Part shown: piece after piece, positions 9,637 through 21,666 of the stretch
Layout: every line of letters starts with the position of its first letter
How positions within the stretch are numbered: position 1 is the stretch's first letter
Assembly: GCF_904849725.1 (NCBI RefSeq)
Contig: NC_058521.1
Coordinates: 348,562,138 to 348,626,137, forward strand
Direction of reading: 5' to 3'
Source: Hordeum vulgare subsp. vulgare
Taxonomy: Eukaryota; Streptophyta; Magnoliopsida; Poales; Poaceae
DNA length: 64,000 bases
Made by a program: the position numbers and the translations under genes
The notes under the pieces: generated by a model
Seen by the model: the letters and a program-made list of their open reading frames with translations, nothing else
Databases searched by the model: none
What the model was told of the DNA's origin: nothing

Positions 9637-11675
9637 TTTCTACGCAAGTTGGGATGGGAATTTGCATGAGGTAGGAAACATAAATGATTTCAAAGACTTT
9701 TCAAAAAACCCGTCGGGTGCCACTAATGCCCGAGGGAGATGGTGTTGAGCTACTTAACCACTTGAGAAAGAAGTGGTGTACCGAGGCAAGTGAGTGTGTT
9801 GTTTTCGAAAATGGATTGGTTTAAATTGCGACCACTACTCCAACCTTACATGTGCAACCATGATACCCCTTATGCTACGGGGCCTTGTTGATTACCTTGC
9901 TCGATGCTCGTTGAGAGCACACATTAGTAGTGGCGGGAGAGGAGAGTTACTCTCTAGATACGGGGCCATGACAGGTAGGGAGACCATGGGCTGTTTTTAT
10001 AGACACCAAGCACACCGTTGTGTCCCCTCAGGGATGGTACGATCTTGAGCAAGTCTCGTATGATGTAAATCATGAGGACGTGGGATAGCGAGTGGACTCT
10101 TTGTTTAGTACTGCCACAGGAAAGGCATTTTTCAGGTGCTTACCTTGGGTATGTAGTATACTGCGAGTCGTGGATGACACGGAAGTTCCCCAAGTAGAGT
10201 GTAAAACTATTCGAATAGCCGTGTCCACGGTGAAGGTTAGTTGGATGACCGCTCTTGACCTACGTCCGTTGTTTACAAACTTGGTGTGTGGGGGGGTGAT
10301 CTGCTACTGGAGCTAAGTCAGATGACTTGGAATGATTATTGAACATGAGATGCTCAACCCCTACTTATATTGATATCTATAACTTGTTCAAACAGATATC
10401 TGCAACCTCTTGTTGCATGCTTTACAAGTTCATTTGAACATGTCATTGCACTCAAAATGAGCTTTCTACAATTTACATACTTAGTTCTATATCATGCATT
10501 ATTATTTCCTCATTCCAAACATGGGTTGCTTGCGAGTACATTCAAAGTACTCATTGGCTTGCCACTAGTTATTTAATTGGCCACACATGGAAGAACGGGA
10601 ATATGGTGAAGATTACGTTAGAGACGAACATGCGAAGTAGGATTAAGGGAGATGGCACGGGTTCACGCTTTCGTTCAATATTTCCGCTGCTAGATTGTGT
10701 TTGGTATCTGGCCTTCTTGACCCTATCTATGTAAGACTTAACCTTAACGGTCTTTATTTGTGTAATACGATATGTATGGAAGTAAGACTCTAGATTTCTA
10801 GCTTCTATGTGTTCAGTGAGCATTTATCTCTGGGATCATTGTAAACGTGCATTCGGTGATCACGACTTATGAGTCGGGGTCCCCACTAAGCTGATATCAG
10901 AGTGATCCTGACTGTAGGAATCCTTTAGTTAGCATGGACATTAGTTCGGACAAAACTACTTTTCTAGACCCTTGAAAATCACATACAAAACCTCTATATT
11001 TCTCACCTCTTCCGAGTTTTCAAGTAAAATGAATGATTTTTCCTTAGCACTTCCACCCTTTTCCCCTTGGCTCTCCTCATCTGCTTTTTTAATGAATCTC
11101 GTTGGTACCGATATGATGAACTAGGGAAGTTTCCAAATCTCGGTGGTACCGATTTCAATCTCGGAAATTGGGGTTCTAGAAATAAAGACACCAGAAACTT
11201 GGTCACTGTCTTTCGGTGGCACTGATATGAAACTTGCTGGTACCGAGAGATTAGGGTTCGTCAAGGGATGTGTCACTTGGGAAATCGGTATGGCCGAGTG
11301 GGAAAATTTGTTTCACCAATTTTGCTATTTTGTCTTGGGACAGAGATTTTTTGAGAGAAATGCTGAGTATTTTTAGTGGCTATCTTTTAGCACTTGAGCA
11401 ACCAATTCATCGTAATACCTCACCCCTATTAATAGTATTGGCTTTCCTATGGACTCAAAAGTGATTTCTCACAAATGCAAAATGTAGAGTCCTCTTGCTT
11501 GAAGCTTGAGCCAATCCTATTCCTTTCCTTTCGACAAGGGGTTTCTCCTCACAATCCTTTAGCCAATGCATCTTTAAAATTTTCTGAAATATACTTGGAT
11601 AAGATCATTAGTTCAATGATACATATGTTGTTATTACTTACCGAAACCACCTTAGGGAGCAATTGTGCTTTCAGG
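9637..11675 (+). mobile_element. Fragment of an unidentified LTR retrotransposon
   Basis: No protein is recognisable. A degenerate primer-binding-site-like sequence at 10891 follows 'gtcggggtccccacta', which reads like an LTR end. The following leader includes repeated 'ggtaccgat' motifs (11105-11245) that I have seen as non-coding text of Triticeae gypsy elements. The likely structure is an LTR tail up to about 10889 and then an untranslated leader. The left boundary is simply the end of the E0 LTR; the family is not identified. Confidence 0.45.
10891..10904 (+). promoter_or_regulatory. Possible degenerate primer binding site
   Basis: The sequence ctgatatcagagtg resembles the tRNA-Met primer binding core tggtatcagagc with a few substitutions and sits just after a CA-like LTR end (ccccacta). 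Confidence 0.4.
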
Positions 11676-13400
11676 CGCCTGTTCACATCCTGTCGCTATG
11701 TTATGCCTTCTCCTCTTCTATCTTCTATCACACTTCTGATGACGCGTGTCACATGTGAGGCCCTGCATTGGCTCAGAGGGGTGGTTGTTGCTGCTGAGTG
11801 TGCACCAGTATGTACTCGCCTCGGGTTATGGAAAGCCATCCCCTTCCCCTCCCACGCGCTCCAAAGAGGGGGTGATGGAGGGGCATTGCACATCCGTGTT
11901 CCCCCTTGCCAATATATTGATCAGTGTCTTCTTCTTTTTCTCACCATCTTCTTCACCGTACCATTCTTGGGATGAAGAGGGGTCATGGTCGCGCTTGCGG
12001 ATCTCGTGCCCCTGCGAGGGACAAGCCGTAGAGCCCGATGAGAATTGTGGTAATGGTGGTGGGGGTTGGGTCCAGCTCCCGTGGGAGGATGACATCTAGG
12101 GGATTAGGAAGGGCGGCTCTGCCGAACCGCAAAGGTCGTGTTGGCGCGCTTCTCCTAAAGGGGGAGGAAGCGCACGACTTCATCATGGCACTGCCTCGAC
12201 GCAACAGATCAAGCTCCACCTTCCTGACCCGGTCTCACGGGCTATGGAAGGCACCCGTCTCCAAGGACTGTGGCTTCGGGCGGACAGCTACTGCAAAGGG
12301 CCCATCTAGGTGGTCGTCGCCCTGAACCCTGGGAGGGCTATTTTCCTTACACGGGTGTGGATGTAGTTTGCCTGCTCCTGAGGCCTTGGCCCCGGGCACC
12401 TCCTTCAGTGCAGGTTCAACAGCTTTTCCACCCTCACCGTGAAGTTCTTCGAGGCGTGGGGCGTTCACGTGGAGTGTTGCGCGGAGGTCTTATGCGACAG
12501 CAACCTAGACTCCTCCACCAATTGTGACGATGATGCAGCGTCTTCGGCATGAAGCACGAGGACTCCGACTAGGCGCACTCAGTGTTTTAGGTAGGCCCTG
12601 GAGATGGGGCAATTAACACGGGAATGAGGATCCATCCAAAAGATTTTTGTTTTTGGGTCAATTGCCACATCGTAGTGGTAGATGTCCTTTTGTGTTTAGA
12701 GCATACCCAATGCAACCCTACGAGGATCAAAAAATAAAACTTTGGGTGCTACCATGTTAAATGATTTAGAGTGACGTCGTGTCTTGATGAAAACCTGTAA
12801 TTTCCATCTCTTTCTCTTTTCCTCGCGCGAAACCGCACTCATGCATCTTTATTTGCTATGCTTTTCGAGAATGCTTGCCGATGTGCACGACTACTTGGAG
12901 TGTTTAGCTAAGACACCCACGTGCGCAATAATTTCACTAAGGACCCTACATGTCGCTTGCTAGTGTGCGTGTCTTCACCGCGAGTGTCTTTAGGATCGAG
13001 TTCTTAGTATCCTGACGATGGCATCGCCTCTGGCAAGACCACTTTGTTGTACTTGCCACAACTGCTTTGGGTTTTGAGAAAGCTCGAAACACTTAAGCAT
13101 ACAATAATTTTTTTAAAGGCCCTGGCGTGCAAGTTTTTATTCACACGAGTGCTAACTTGGTTGCGAGAAACTGTTGAGAAATTTTCACTTAGCTTTTTCT
13201 CTTACTGCCTCCCTCTAGGTGTCTGTGTCGTCACTCCCCCCGGAAGTCTTGTGGGTGGGGGCTTCTTCTCCCTTTTTTAGAAAAAGAAAGAAAGAAAATA
13301 GAGGAGGTTGGGAACCTTGGCGGCCCCCTATCCACCTTGGACAAGTGATGAGCGACCATAATAATTTATGCAAGAATACATAACATAAATATGTACTTTC
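11676..13400. other. GC-rich stretch with no recognised gene
   Basis: Between about 11690 and 12550 the base composition is GC-rich compared with its neighbours. On the + strand there are frames such as 12038-12325 (KGEEAHDFIMALPRRN) and a continuation near 12415-12540 (FFEAWGVHVECCAEVL) that look protein-like but are broken and not recognised. 12550-13400 is mixed sequence with a purine run at 13275-13310. It could be a decayed captured gene fragment or the interior of an unknown transposable element. I do not assign a function. Confidence 0.3.
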
Positions 13401-13669
13401 ACAACAGGTTGTGGAATACTTAGCTTTATTCACTACGCACATGGTCATCACTTGGCTTTGTAGAAAGTATTACACGCTTTTCAACGAGACTTGTACAAAA
13501 GTGGTTGACGGGAAGCCCGACAACCGCGTCTTACGTGCAGAACTTGTGAAGATGCTCGTTATTCCACGAGTTCTGCATCGGGGTGCCGTCTTCAATCTGA
13601 AGACGGACAAAGCCAAGCCTGGTGACTTGTACTACCCGGTAAGGTCGTTCGCACTTTGGTTGGATACCT

Positions 13670-14600
13670 TCACACTCTTAATCCATCGAAGAAAAAGGCC
13701 ACCTTCCTCAACTGTCCTAGTGTGAACCTTGCGGCTGCGATAGCTGTGCAAGTCTTGCTAGTACCGAGCGGCACGCAGTGCGGCGTTGAGATGATATTCC
13801 TCGAGGAGCGTGTCATCGTCTTGATGTAGCCACTCTTGTTGGTCCTCATCAAATCCCTGCACTCGAGGTGACCCATATGTGAGTTTCGTGGGGAGCATTG
13901 CTTGTGCCCCGTAGACAAGGGAGAAGTATGTCTTGCCGGTGGCTCGATCTGGTGTTGTTCTGATTGACCAAAGAACCGTCGAGAGGTCATCAACCTAGTG
14001 CCTTCGATTCTTGTGCAGCTTGCCGAAAGTTCTCATCTTGAGGTCCCTGAACACTTCAACATTTTCCCTCTCTTCTTGTCTGTTGCTCCTTGGGTGAGCA
14101 ACCAACAAAAAACAAATCTTGGTGCCAACGTCTCGGCAATATTGCATGAAGATATTGCTATTGAACTGTGTGCTGTTGTCCATGATGAACTTGTTGGGTA
14201 CATTGAAATGATAGACTATTCCTCTGAAAAACTTTACTGCTCCTAGCGTTGTTACCTTTCTCACTGGCTCTACCCCAGTCCACTTCTGGAAATTGTCGAT
14301 TGTGACGAACAAGGACTCAAAGCCCCCGGTAGAATGGGGGAAGGGCCCGACTGTGCCAAGCCCCTAGACTTAGAACAAGTAGTCTAGTATGGTTTGAAGG
14401 GCTTGTGTGGTTTGATGTGTTTACTTGGAGTGGTATTGGCATGCTTCACACGATGTCACCACCGCCAAGGCATCTTGGAGGGCTGTTGGCCAATGGGAAC
14501 CATGTGAGAACACCTTTCTGAATAGGGCCCGTGACCCAATGTGGGAGACAGAAATCCCTCCATGTATCTCCACCAACAACTGTCATCCTTCCTCTCGGTA
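13670..14600 (-). pseudogene. Integrase remnant of E4
   Basis: The frame 13995-14312 reads FVTIDNFQKWTGVEPV, then IVYHFNVPNKFIMDNSTQFN and VAHPRSNRQEERENVEV. These are the three catalytic-core landmarks of a gypsy integrase (D in the first block, D in MDNSTQF, E in the last). The DN(G)-like block has Ser where Gly is usual, and the last block has QEERE in place of the usual QxER-type text. A further frame at 13670-13993 may be the downstream part. The protein would insert element cDNA into chromosomes. The frame is open only for about 105 codons, so it is not functional. Confidence 0.65.
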
Positions 14601-14704
14601 AATGCACCTCAATTTCACCCTATTTGGTTTCCTTCTATACAGAACACTGCCTACACACTCGTACATACTTGAATGTGGGGCTACATTGGTCTTGTTCTTG
14701 ATCT

Positions 14705-15720
14705 TCAGGGAGGTATTTGGTTTGAGGAATCGAACGATCTGTTGTGCCCATGCCAGAGCGAATGGCTCAATGACAAGGCTAAATGCATTACTTTTGCTGT
14801 TGGAGCACTTCTGCCACGCAAGGTCCACTGGGCCCACCGAAGCCTTTTGCTCACCGCAGGTGTTTTGTCATCCCCGACAACCTTCTTGGAGTCCATTGGT
14901 AGTTCTACCAGGAAATAATTGCCGGAGTTGACCTTCCTTTTCTTTGCTCGTCCATCCGATAGCATGACAGATGGCTGAGTGAGTCGGAGTACGAAAGTGC
15001 CTGGCTCCACATGCGAATTTTGAGAGGCTCGTTTTGACAGGCCATCGGCAATGTTGTTCTCTACATGAGGGACATGCTCCATTTGCAGACCGTTAAAACG
15101 TTACTCCAGCTTCCTCACTTCATTGACGTAAGCTTCCATCACAGGATTCTGGTAATCTTTGTTTACTTGGCGCACAACCAACTGAGAATCCCCTCGGACT
15201 CTCAACTTCCTGATACCAACGTCAGCTGCTATCAGTAGTCTGGCAGGCTGTCCTTCATACTCAGCTGTGTTCTTGCTTGATATTTCTCATGGAAGTCCAT
15301 CTGGATCAAGTACTTGAGGTGCTCTCCGGTGGGTGCGACAAGAAGCATTCCATTACCGGTGCCTTGCAGCGAAAAAGCCCTGTCAAAGTACACGATCTAG
15401 TCATGAGGCTCATCCTTGCTGTGAAGGGTTGTTTCGGGGATTTCTTCATCGAGCGTTGGCATCCATTCAACAATAAATCCTACCAGGGCTCTTCTATGTA
15501 TGGTCGTTGTGCTTCCAAAACTCATATCAAAGCTAGCCAGTTCTAGGGACCACATAACAATAATGCCTATTGCTTCCGGGTTCCTAAGGATACACTTGAG
15601 GGGAAAGTGGGTGATGACGGTGTTGTGGTGTGCTTGGAAGTAGTAGCACAAATTCCGGGAGGCCATGAGAAGGCCGAAGGGTAGTTTCTGTATCCCGGAG
15701 TATATTGACCTAGCCCCCTG
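14705..15720 (-). pseudogene. RNase H and linker remnant of E4
   Basis: Frames 14705-15082 (HVPHVENNIADGLSKRAS near the start) and 15397-15723 (FGLLMASRNLCYYFQAHHNTVITHFPLKCILRNPEAIG) resemble the RNase H-to-integrase stretch of gypsy polyproteins, where an 'xxRNLxYYFQAHxxxVxT' block and 'N.ADxLS' block are typical. The domain would degrade the RNA strand during cDNA synthesis. Stops and frameshifts separate the blocks. The order relative to RT (right) and integrase (left) fits. Confidence 0.6.
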
Positions 15721-15859
15721 CATGGGGGAACTGACATACTACATTGTCCGATGCACCATCTTCTTCTTTTGCATAACCTATAGTCCAGCCTCCCGTGTCG
15801 CGCCCTTGCTGCCAGCTTCTTGGTATGCCGAGGATGGCCCTTGTTTTCGCTTTGCCAGC

Positions 15860-17113
15860 TAAGGGGTTGCTGCCTCATCTTCCTCAGCTTCCCTCTTCGC
15901 CACTAGTGCAACACTAACGACTTGGTTTGTTACCGCCAAATATAACACCAACTGTTCCTCGAGTATGGGTGCGACTAGGGTCGGCGGAGAGGACAAGTAC
16001 CTCTTCAAACTTTGTAGCACAACCTCCACCTCCACAGTCCATTTCATAGGGCCTCCCTTTTTCAAGATCTTGAAAATGGCAGGGCACATTCCGCAAACTT
16101 GGAGATGAACCTGGTGAAGGCGGCGATGCAGCCCGCTAAGCGGCATACATCCTTGACGCGCTTCAGATCTTCCAACTGTTTAGTGGCTTCAATCTTGGCA
16201 GGTTTTGCTTCAGTTCCACGTTGAGACACAAATACCCGAGGATCTTGCCACATGGGACTCCGAACACACACTTCTCTAGGTTGAGATTCAAGTTGATGTT
16301 GCACAAATTTGCAAAGGTTTCTTCAAGGTCTTGAACCAGCTTGGCCTCATCCTTGGCTTGACCACAATTTCATCCATATAGGCTTCCACATTCTTGTGTG
16401 GTTGTGGACCGCGAACGATCTGGACATCCCTCGTTGAAGATGATCCTGCACTCTTCAGTCCAAATGGCATGTGCTAAAAGCAGTACGTGCCAAAAGGAGT
16501 GATGAATGATGTTTTCTCTTCATCTTCTTTGGGCATGAAAATCTGGAGATAACCGGAATATGCGTTAAGGAAGGATAGACGGTCGCAGCCACTGGTTGAG
16601 TCCACTATCTAGTTGATGCAGTGCAAAGGCAAAGGACACTTCGGTCAAGCCTTGTTGAGATCAATGAAGTCGATGCAAAGACTCCACTTCTCGTTTGCCT
16701 TGTGCACTACCGTAGGATTCGCCAACCATATTGGGTGAAGGATGCCTCTGACTAGGCATGCTGCTTCCTATTTCTTGATGTCCTCGTCAATGAACTCTTG
16801 CCGCTCTAGTTCTTGCTTTCGAACCTTCTTCTTGATGGGGCACGTGTGGGGGGCTGACGGCAAGACGGTGCTTGATCACCTCCGTGGGAACACTTGGGAT
16901 GTCAGATGGTTTCGAGACAAACACATCGACATTCTCCCAAAGGAAGGAGACCAGCACACTATAATATTTCATGTCGAGAGTGGCATTTATGGTGAAAGTG
17001 CCGCCCTCGTCGTCTTCCCGTGCGGCCAGTTGCTTCGCACTGGGGACGGTCACTTTGTTTTTCTTGCTCCTGGCGCACAAGTCTCGGGTGAGTCCTTGAC
17101 GGGCATGGAACAC
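15860..17113 (-). pseudogene. Reverse transcriptase remnant of E4
   Basis: The palm landmark reads MPFGLKSAGSSSTRDVQ at 16470 leftward and continues to AYMDEIVVK, where plant gypsy RTs have a Y-x-D-D catalytic box; here the second Asp is replaced by Glu. The frame 16062-16304 has LEDLKRVKDVCRLAGCIAAF and FISKFAE, typical of the region following the palm. Upstream, 16787-17113 contains DVFVSKPSDIPSVPTEVIKHRL, the usual N-terminal linker text. At least three frameshifts occur. Strong family match, clearly inactive. Confidence 0.75.
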
Positions 17114-17560
17114 TCACTTCCGCGAGTCCTTGTCGGAGTTCTTTCCACGTGTCTTACTCTTCCTCCCCCTCCGAGAGTTCTGCTAGTAGGAGCAAGTGCC
17201 TTCTCAATAGATGCTGCAATTGCCTCCCGGTACAGCTTGTCGACGCAGATGATCCCGTCCTTGTTATCAGCATGGATGGTGGTGATGCTCATCGACCCTG
17301 GCATTTTGAGCATGTTGTAGGCGTGGTGGGATGACGCCATGAAATTCACTAGCGCCGGTCGACCCAACACCCTGTTGTATGGTAGGGACAAGGTGATCCC
17401 TTTTTGTCCTGAAGTTGAGCTCGCTTCCAAATGACACCAACAAAGTTATCTTCCCCATTGGCTCTAGTTTCCCTGGGTTGACCACCTAGACGGACCCTAT
17501 TGGGTTGAGATCCGCATCGGGAATCTGGAGCCACTTGATCATGTCGGACGATATCAAGTT
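17114..17560 (-). pseudogene. Protease-region remnant of E4
   Basis: The minus frame 17050-17430 has LPYNRVLGRPALVNFMASSHHAYNMLKMPG in pieces, which matches the end of the protease and start of the RT linker in plant gypsy polyproteins ('YN.ILGRPAL..FMA..HYAY..LKMPG'-type text). The nearby frame 17267-17485 (GKLEPMGKITLLVSFG) is the preceding strand in another frame. The aspartate loop itself is not clear. Confidence 0.55.
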
Positions 17561-17922
17561 CAAACAGTCCCCACTGTCGACCAGCATCTTTGTCACCTTG
17601 AGCTTGCGAATTGTTAGCGATACAACAATGGCACACACTCGATGGTAGTCGTGCGGTCCGGGTGATCCTCTGTCTCAAAGATGATGGGATTGTTGGACCA
17701 TTTGAGGGGTTTGCTTGCTTCTGATGCTGGTTCTTCCACGTTGAGTTCACGAGCCCACTACTTGAGCTGCCTGTGGGAAGAGTGCAAAGATGCGCCTTCA
17801 TCGACACACATAGCATCCACAGCCTTGTGGAACTCCTGACCATCAGATCCTTCTTGATCCTCATCGCCATTTGCTTCTTCATCATTGGATTTCTTACCTC
17901 CACTTCGAGCAGGTTTCTTTTT

Positions 17923-19879
17923 CTAGTGCTTGGCCTTGCCGCAGCGGTTGCCACGATTCTTCTTGCCGGATCCACCTCCACTAACCTCGCCCTTCTCTTT
18001 ATCGCGCCTCTCATACTCTTGCTTCTCCTTCTCAGCAAGATGTTCTACTTGGTGGCACTCGATGATGTCATGTCCCATGGTGAGGTGAACCTTGCAACAT
18101 GGCATGCTGGTCTTTTCTATTGCCACAGTGTCGTGTATGTGGAGTAGGTCGCAACATCCTTTCCAGACCCCTCAGACTTGTACTTCTTGCCCGCAGTGGA
18201 ATTGGTGGCGCCTTCGATAGCCATAAGTGCCTTGCCCTTGCACTCCGTGTTCTGATTCCAGTCTTCCCCTTGGAGGCGGGCACCTTATCGTCGTTGTCTG
18301 AGTTGACTTCCACGTCGGTGTCCTCTCCAGGGAGCCTTCTTCCTTCTTCAACCGGTGCACATCTGTCAGCTAGACTGTAAATCTCATCTACATCTTATAT
18401 CTTGTTGATACTCCTCTCCTCATGCATTAGGTTATTCTGTATGTTCGTATGGAACGTGGCGATCACCACGGCAGGGATGTTGTGATGTACATGGTTGAAT
18501 CTCTGGATGTACTTACAAAGGGTCTAGCCTTCTCTCTAAGGGATCATGCGCAAATCATTGGTCTTCCCCGAGAGTTTGTGACCCCCGTGGTATGCACCAA
18601 TGAATTGGTTGGACAAATATGCCCATGAGGAAATAGACCCATCCGACTAGTTCATGACCCAACTCCTCACATGAGGTTTGAGTACTGGTGGGAAGTGGTT
18701 GGCGAGCACTTTCTCATGGCGTCGCCCGGTAGACTGCACCGCTATGGCGTAGATGCCTAGGAAGTCTCACGGGTTGATCTTGTCGTCTTATTTGTCCCGC
18801 AGCTCTGGCTTCAAGGCTCTGCTAGAAGGCAAGTGGACTTGCCCGCAGCTCGTGGGTGAGTGCCGGGCATCCAACCTCGTAAGGTAGGCTGTCGGGTGCT
18901 CCCGGTACTGGCTTGTCCACGACTAGATCTCCACGACCATTCGATTGGTAATGTGTCTCCTGTCGCCTCTTGATGGTGGTGTGTGCATCCTCCTCACGCA
19001 TGTCCTTCAAGACCTAGCATTGATCTTTCTTTTGCCACGGTTCCATCGAGGTATGGGACATCTCGTCCTACACGTCGATCCCGTGGGTAGGCTCGTGCCG
19101 TTGTGGGGTCGATTGTACCGTAGGAGTTGTACATGTGCCACATATGATGGTGGGACTTGTAATGGCCGCTAGACGCGCATGCAAAGCGTGTGCTGCATTT
19201 GGTCTATTATGATTCACGAAGCTCAGCAGGCTTTGTATGTCGCTCTCTAGTCTTGGATATTCTCTAGTGTGGGCGGGAAATTCAGCAGCAGCTAGGTCTG
19301 CGCCAGGGCACCCCCCTAGTTTTCGGCATGGAGTGGTGCGAGGCATGGGTGGCTCTCTGACTCCTGGCTATATCAGAAGGAGTGCCTCCACGCGTAGTTA
19401 CCCAATATCCACTCTCATCAGGGGTTGTTGATGATTTTGGTCATGTGCGTGCTAAGTTTGGTGCGCAGGGGTCTTGTCCACACGCCAGTCGAGGCCGCCT
19501 CCCCCCGTTGCTGATTGCGGTTGTCTTCTGACACATGCGGTGGAGGCACCGTCGTGTGCGCCATGACGTTCGATCTCGCCGCCGTTCCAATGCTGCCTTC
19601 GGACCTCACGGGTGCATCCTGGAATATCATGATGGCTGGGTCCAGGTCTCGGATCGTGGAGCTTCGCACGCTGTTGTGGTTGTACTCTTTGGTGCGGAGT
19701 GCGCGATCTTCATCCTCGCCTCCGTCTCCCTTAGCGGCCGGTGTGGACAACTTGGACAAAGATGGGACGACTACTGATGCTCCCTTGACTTTCTTGGGTG
19801 CCATGGGAGTCGATGAGGATGCTGGGGAAGACACCCTGTGTTGGAGAAGATTCATGAACCGTACCCCCCTACCTGGCAC
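17923..19879 (-). pseudogene. Gag remnant of E4
   Basis: The N-terminal frame 19418-19879 starts MPGRGVRFMNLLQ and contains an APKKVKGAS stretch. Middle frames around 18400-18750 carry a capsid-like helix region (YIQRFNHVHHNIP, EIYSLADRC). The C-terminal frame 17923-18126 contains CKVHLTMGHDIIEC, a CX2HX4HX4C-like zinc-knuckle variant, followed by a charged KEKQEYERRDKEK stretch. Gag would form the virus-like particle and bind RNA. Multiple stops break it. Confidence 0.6.
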
Positions 19880-19884
19880 GCCAA
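19862..19884 (-). promoter_or_regulatory. Primer binding site of E4
   Basis: On the minus strand TTTGGCGTGCCAGGTAGGGG follows the LTR end. It resembles the TGGCGCGCCAGGTAGGGG type of gypsy primer binding site with one or two changes. Confidence 0.6.
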
Positions 19885-20119
19885 AGATGTCAAGGGATTT
19901 CCCTACGTCAATCTACGAGACTGGCAAGGCCCCATTGCTATGGTTGTATGGGGACTATGGGTGCAACAAGAGCATCACCATAGCTACATGCACCGTAGTT
20001 TAGACAGGTTTGGGCCACTCGAAAGCGTAAAACCCGACATCATGTGTTTTGGTGTATTATGTGTTTGTTCACAGACCAGGCGCGCTCACCCGACAAGGAT
20101 GCTCAAGGGCAGCAGCTAC
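19885..20119 (-). repeat. Partial 5' LTR of E4
   Basis: On the + strand the sequence starts 'agatgtcaagggatttccc' and contains 'gtttgggccactcgaaag' and 'gtaaaacccgacatc', which resembles a common Triticeae gypsy LTR read in reverse. It stops abruptly where the LTR of E5 begins. Confidence 0.6.
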
Positions 20120-21666
20120 TGATACTTGTGATATGTGTTGGGTTTTCCATGAAGAGGACCAGGTAATTGCAGCACAATACAGGTAAGTATTTTCCTCAGT
20201 TATGAAACCAAGGTTTATTAACCAATAGGAATATCAATCATCAACCGTCTTCAGCAGCTATACACAAAAGAGCAAACAACTTGCACCCAATGCGGGCAAG
20301 AGGGTTGTCAATCCCCTTGATCTTGTTAGTTGCAACCAAATGAGGTGTGTAGATAATTATAAATTAAAAAATCAAATAAAAGGAAAATAATAAAAACAAG
20401 GAAATTATAAGTTTTCTGAATACATAAGTCAACAGAACCGGGGGCCATAGTGATCTCTAGTGGCATCTCTCATCAAAGCAAGGTATCATCGATAAAAAAA
20501 TTTATTGTTGCGCAATTGACACAACATTAGATAGTTATGCAATTTTCATGGCAATTATCATGTGTATATATGCATCACGTCCATAAGTAAATGGGCTGAC
20601 TCCTATGGGCACCTACTAGTATTAATCCACTTCAAGAGTGCTTCTCTGCTTGCCTCTCTACGTATTAAGTTCATGATAAATAGAGTAATGCTTGGAGAAT
20701 GATGACATGATGTAGACAAATTAAAATCAACAAATATGAATAAACCCCATTGTTTTATCTTTAGTGGCACCAACACAAAGGTGCAACTTGTCCCCCTATG
20801 TTACTCGAATATACAAACTCACCATGTTGAACCCACTACAACGCACCCCTCTGACAGAAGAAATACCAAACTTCTTGTCCAAAGCATTGCGATAGGTCGG
20901 AGATAATTACCAAGCTATGATGATCATGCAAATACGAATCATAATACTCAGAGAAGACTCAAACACATTTCATGAATAATTTGATCAAAAAGCCACAATT
21001 CATCGAATTACATTACATTAGATAGATCAAAGTGAATATGCGATGATCATTGTATTGAAGAGAGTCATCTAGATACTAAATGCATACCCATAGGTCCGTC
21101 ATGAACTACTCACACATCATCACAAGGGAAGCAAGGTTGATGAAGAGGCCCTACAACATCGACCCCCCTCCGGCAGAGTGCTGAAACGGAGCTCCAGATG
21201 GGGTTGCCGTGGAACAAAGACTTGCGGTGGTGAAAAAACATTTTGTCTCTAATATTTAGGGTTTTTGGAATATATGTGAATTTGTAGGCCAGAGATTGGA
21301 GGAAGTGGGGCCACCAGGGAGGGAGAATCCATTAGGGGGTGCTGACCCCCTGGTCACGTCATGTTGGCTTGTGCCTTCCTTGTGAGGATTCTGGCCTCCT
21401 CCCGAAGCTTTGAGATATTCTTTTGGTCCATAAAAATCATAAAACAGTTTTGGGGCAATTGGAGTTCATTTGGTACAGTAAACCAGAAAAATAAAAACAC
21501 ATAAAAAAACAACTACACAGAAATGGAAACTCGCATTGGGCACTGGGTAAATAGACCGGTGCTCAAAAATAATATAAATTGGTGAACTATTACCAAAAGA
21601 TATCTTGGAATGATAATATATCACCATGGAACAATCAGAAAGTATAGTTACGTTCAAGACGTATCA
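20120..21666 (-). repeat. 3' LTR of E5
   Basis: Read on + it begins TGATACTTGTG and ends GACGTATCA. Read on the element strand it starts TGATACGTC and ends AAGTATCA. The length is about 1.55 kb, matching the E1 and E3 LTRs. 'tttccatgaagaggacc' near 20150 corresponds to the conserved 'cctcttcaagggaaaa' at LTR ends. Confidence 0.75.

Larger units (their letters stand above)
13410..20119 (-). mobile_element. Degenerate Ty3/gypsy retrotransposon on the minus strand (E4)
   Basis: On the minus strand, from right to left, the order is partial 5' LTR, primer binding site, gag with a zinc-knuckle-like motif, protease, reverse transcriptase, RNase H, integrase. This protease-RT-RNase H-integrase order is the gypsy order. 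Every domain is broken by stops or frameshifts. The 5' LTR is cut by element E5 at 20119/20120. I cannot find the 3' LTR at the left end, so the element seems truncated or its LTR is unrecognisably diverged near 13300-13400. Confidence 0.75.

Noticed and set aside
11475..11975. 166-codon open frame on +
   Set aside because: It spans the boundary between AT-rich leader and GC-rich sequence, shows no recognisable motif, and has competing open frames on both strands.
16742..17320. 192-codon + strand open frame
   Set aside because: It is the antisense shadow of E4 protease and RT text on the minus strand.
17349..18038. 229-codon minus frame
   Set aside because: Arg/Ser/Thr-rich text out of frame with the Gag blocks of E4 (zinc knuckle at 17923-18126 is in another frame).
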